Assembly (NCBI GenBank): GCA_017450925.1
Contig: JAFSSS010000056.1
Coordinates: forward strand, 1 to 50,577
Source: Ruminococcus sp.
GTDB taxonomy: Bacteria; Bacillota; Clostridia; Oscillospirales; Ruminococcaceae
Length of the DNA stretch: 50,577 nucleotides
Direction: 5' to 3'
The notes under the pieces are model-generated. The model was not told the origin of the DNA and made no database searches. It saw only the letters and a list, made by a program, of their open reading frames with translations. This document shows, one piece after another, positions 50,431 to 50,577 of this stretch (the stretch's first letter is position 1; the number at the start of each line of letters is the position of its first letter). The translations under genes were made by a program, and so were the position numbers.

Positions 50431-50577
50431 TTATTGAGGCAACACCGCACGACCCGCGGCTAACGCCTCTGCACATCATCTGCTTGCCAGCTTTCCGTCA
50501 TATTACCCAAATTCTCCTTGACGTTGCGCAAAGCGAAGCACACTTCGCTCGCAAGCCTGCGTCGAATTTAGGCAATC
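50431..50577. repeat. Repeat-like segment at the window edge (region E)
   Basis: It runs from TTGAGGCAACACCGC to TTTAGGCAATC at the window end, with an inner hairpin GCGAAG-CACA-CTTCGC (about 50530-50545). On the minus strand TCGTGCGGTGTTGC also occurs, with one mismatch, upstream of the aldo/keto reductase promoter (about 4001-4014). It lies upstream of the GH2 gene and may supply its promoter, though no good -10 is seen. It is probably truncated by the window. Confidence 0.45.

Overview
The window looks like a chromosomal segment of an anaerobic Gram-positive gut bacterium of the Ruminococcus / Oscillospiraceae type. The evidence is sortases with LPXTG-like sorting signals, AGGAGG ribosome-binding sites, promoters of the form TTGACA-17 bp-TATAAT, radical-SAM proteins, a YolD/Y-family polymerase pair, a membrane protein with a cohesin-like domain, and no outer-membrane or respiratory genes. 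Base composition is moderately GC-rich, with AT-rich pockets. Genus is an inference; the sequence contains no rRNA.

Layout. 1-152: the 3' end of one tRNA, then tRNA-Gly(GCC) and a terminator. 356-2554: a wall-anchored lipase-like hydrolase. 2816-9230 (minus strand): an iron-sulfur aldo/keto reductase, an HtrA protease, a VanX-type D,D-dipeptidase, a zinc-ribbon membrane protein, and a MATE transporter fused to an RsbW-like ATPase domain. 9507-11532: rsuA and an orphan sugar-importer ATPase. 11594-13820: a divergent pair, an unknown secreted membrane protein and an SGNH-hydrolase lipoprotein, with a strong palindrome between them.

14124-26472 is a complete sortase-assembled pilus operon: a small coiled-coil protein, signal peptidase I, a 2335-residue adhesin, the major pilin, a class C sortase, a minor pilin and a second sortase. 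The adhesin gene carries a run of eight Gs near its 5' end. It also has two AT-rich segments lodged at the same place in successive Cna_B domains. These suggest phase variation and domain acquisition.

26534-37441 holds a zinc-ribbon membrane protein, an SDR epimerase, a degenerate MBOAT/DHHW pair in which both partners seem to lack their catalytic parts, two radical-SAM genes, hisC, a lysophospholipase-like hydrolase, a YifB/ComM ATPase and a GGDEF protein. 37504-44214 holds a TetR regulator, YolD plus a Y-family polymerase, and, from a back-to-back promoter, a zinc-ribbon peptide and an orphan SNF2-like helicase resembling those of integrative elements. 44217-50414 holds an amidohydrolase, the cohesin-like membrane protein and a large GH2 beta-galactosidase-type enzyme.

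Intergenic repeats recur. Two copies of a roughly 110-bp imperfect palindrome sit between convergent genes (2641-2755 and 45413-45526). Two regions share GATAATGGATA-type repeats (31833-31970 and 38141-38220). A further repeat-like segment occupies the right edge. The best candidates for undescribed biology are the MATE-ATPase fusion, the catalytically stripped MBOAT/DHHW pair, the adhesin inserts with the poly-G tract, and the divergent polymerase/helicase locus. All calls come from reading the sequence without database searches.
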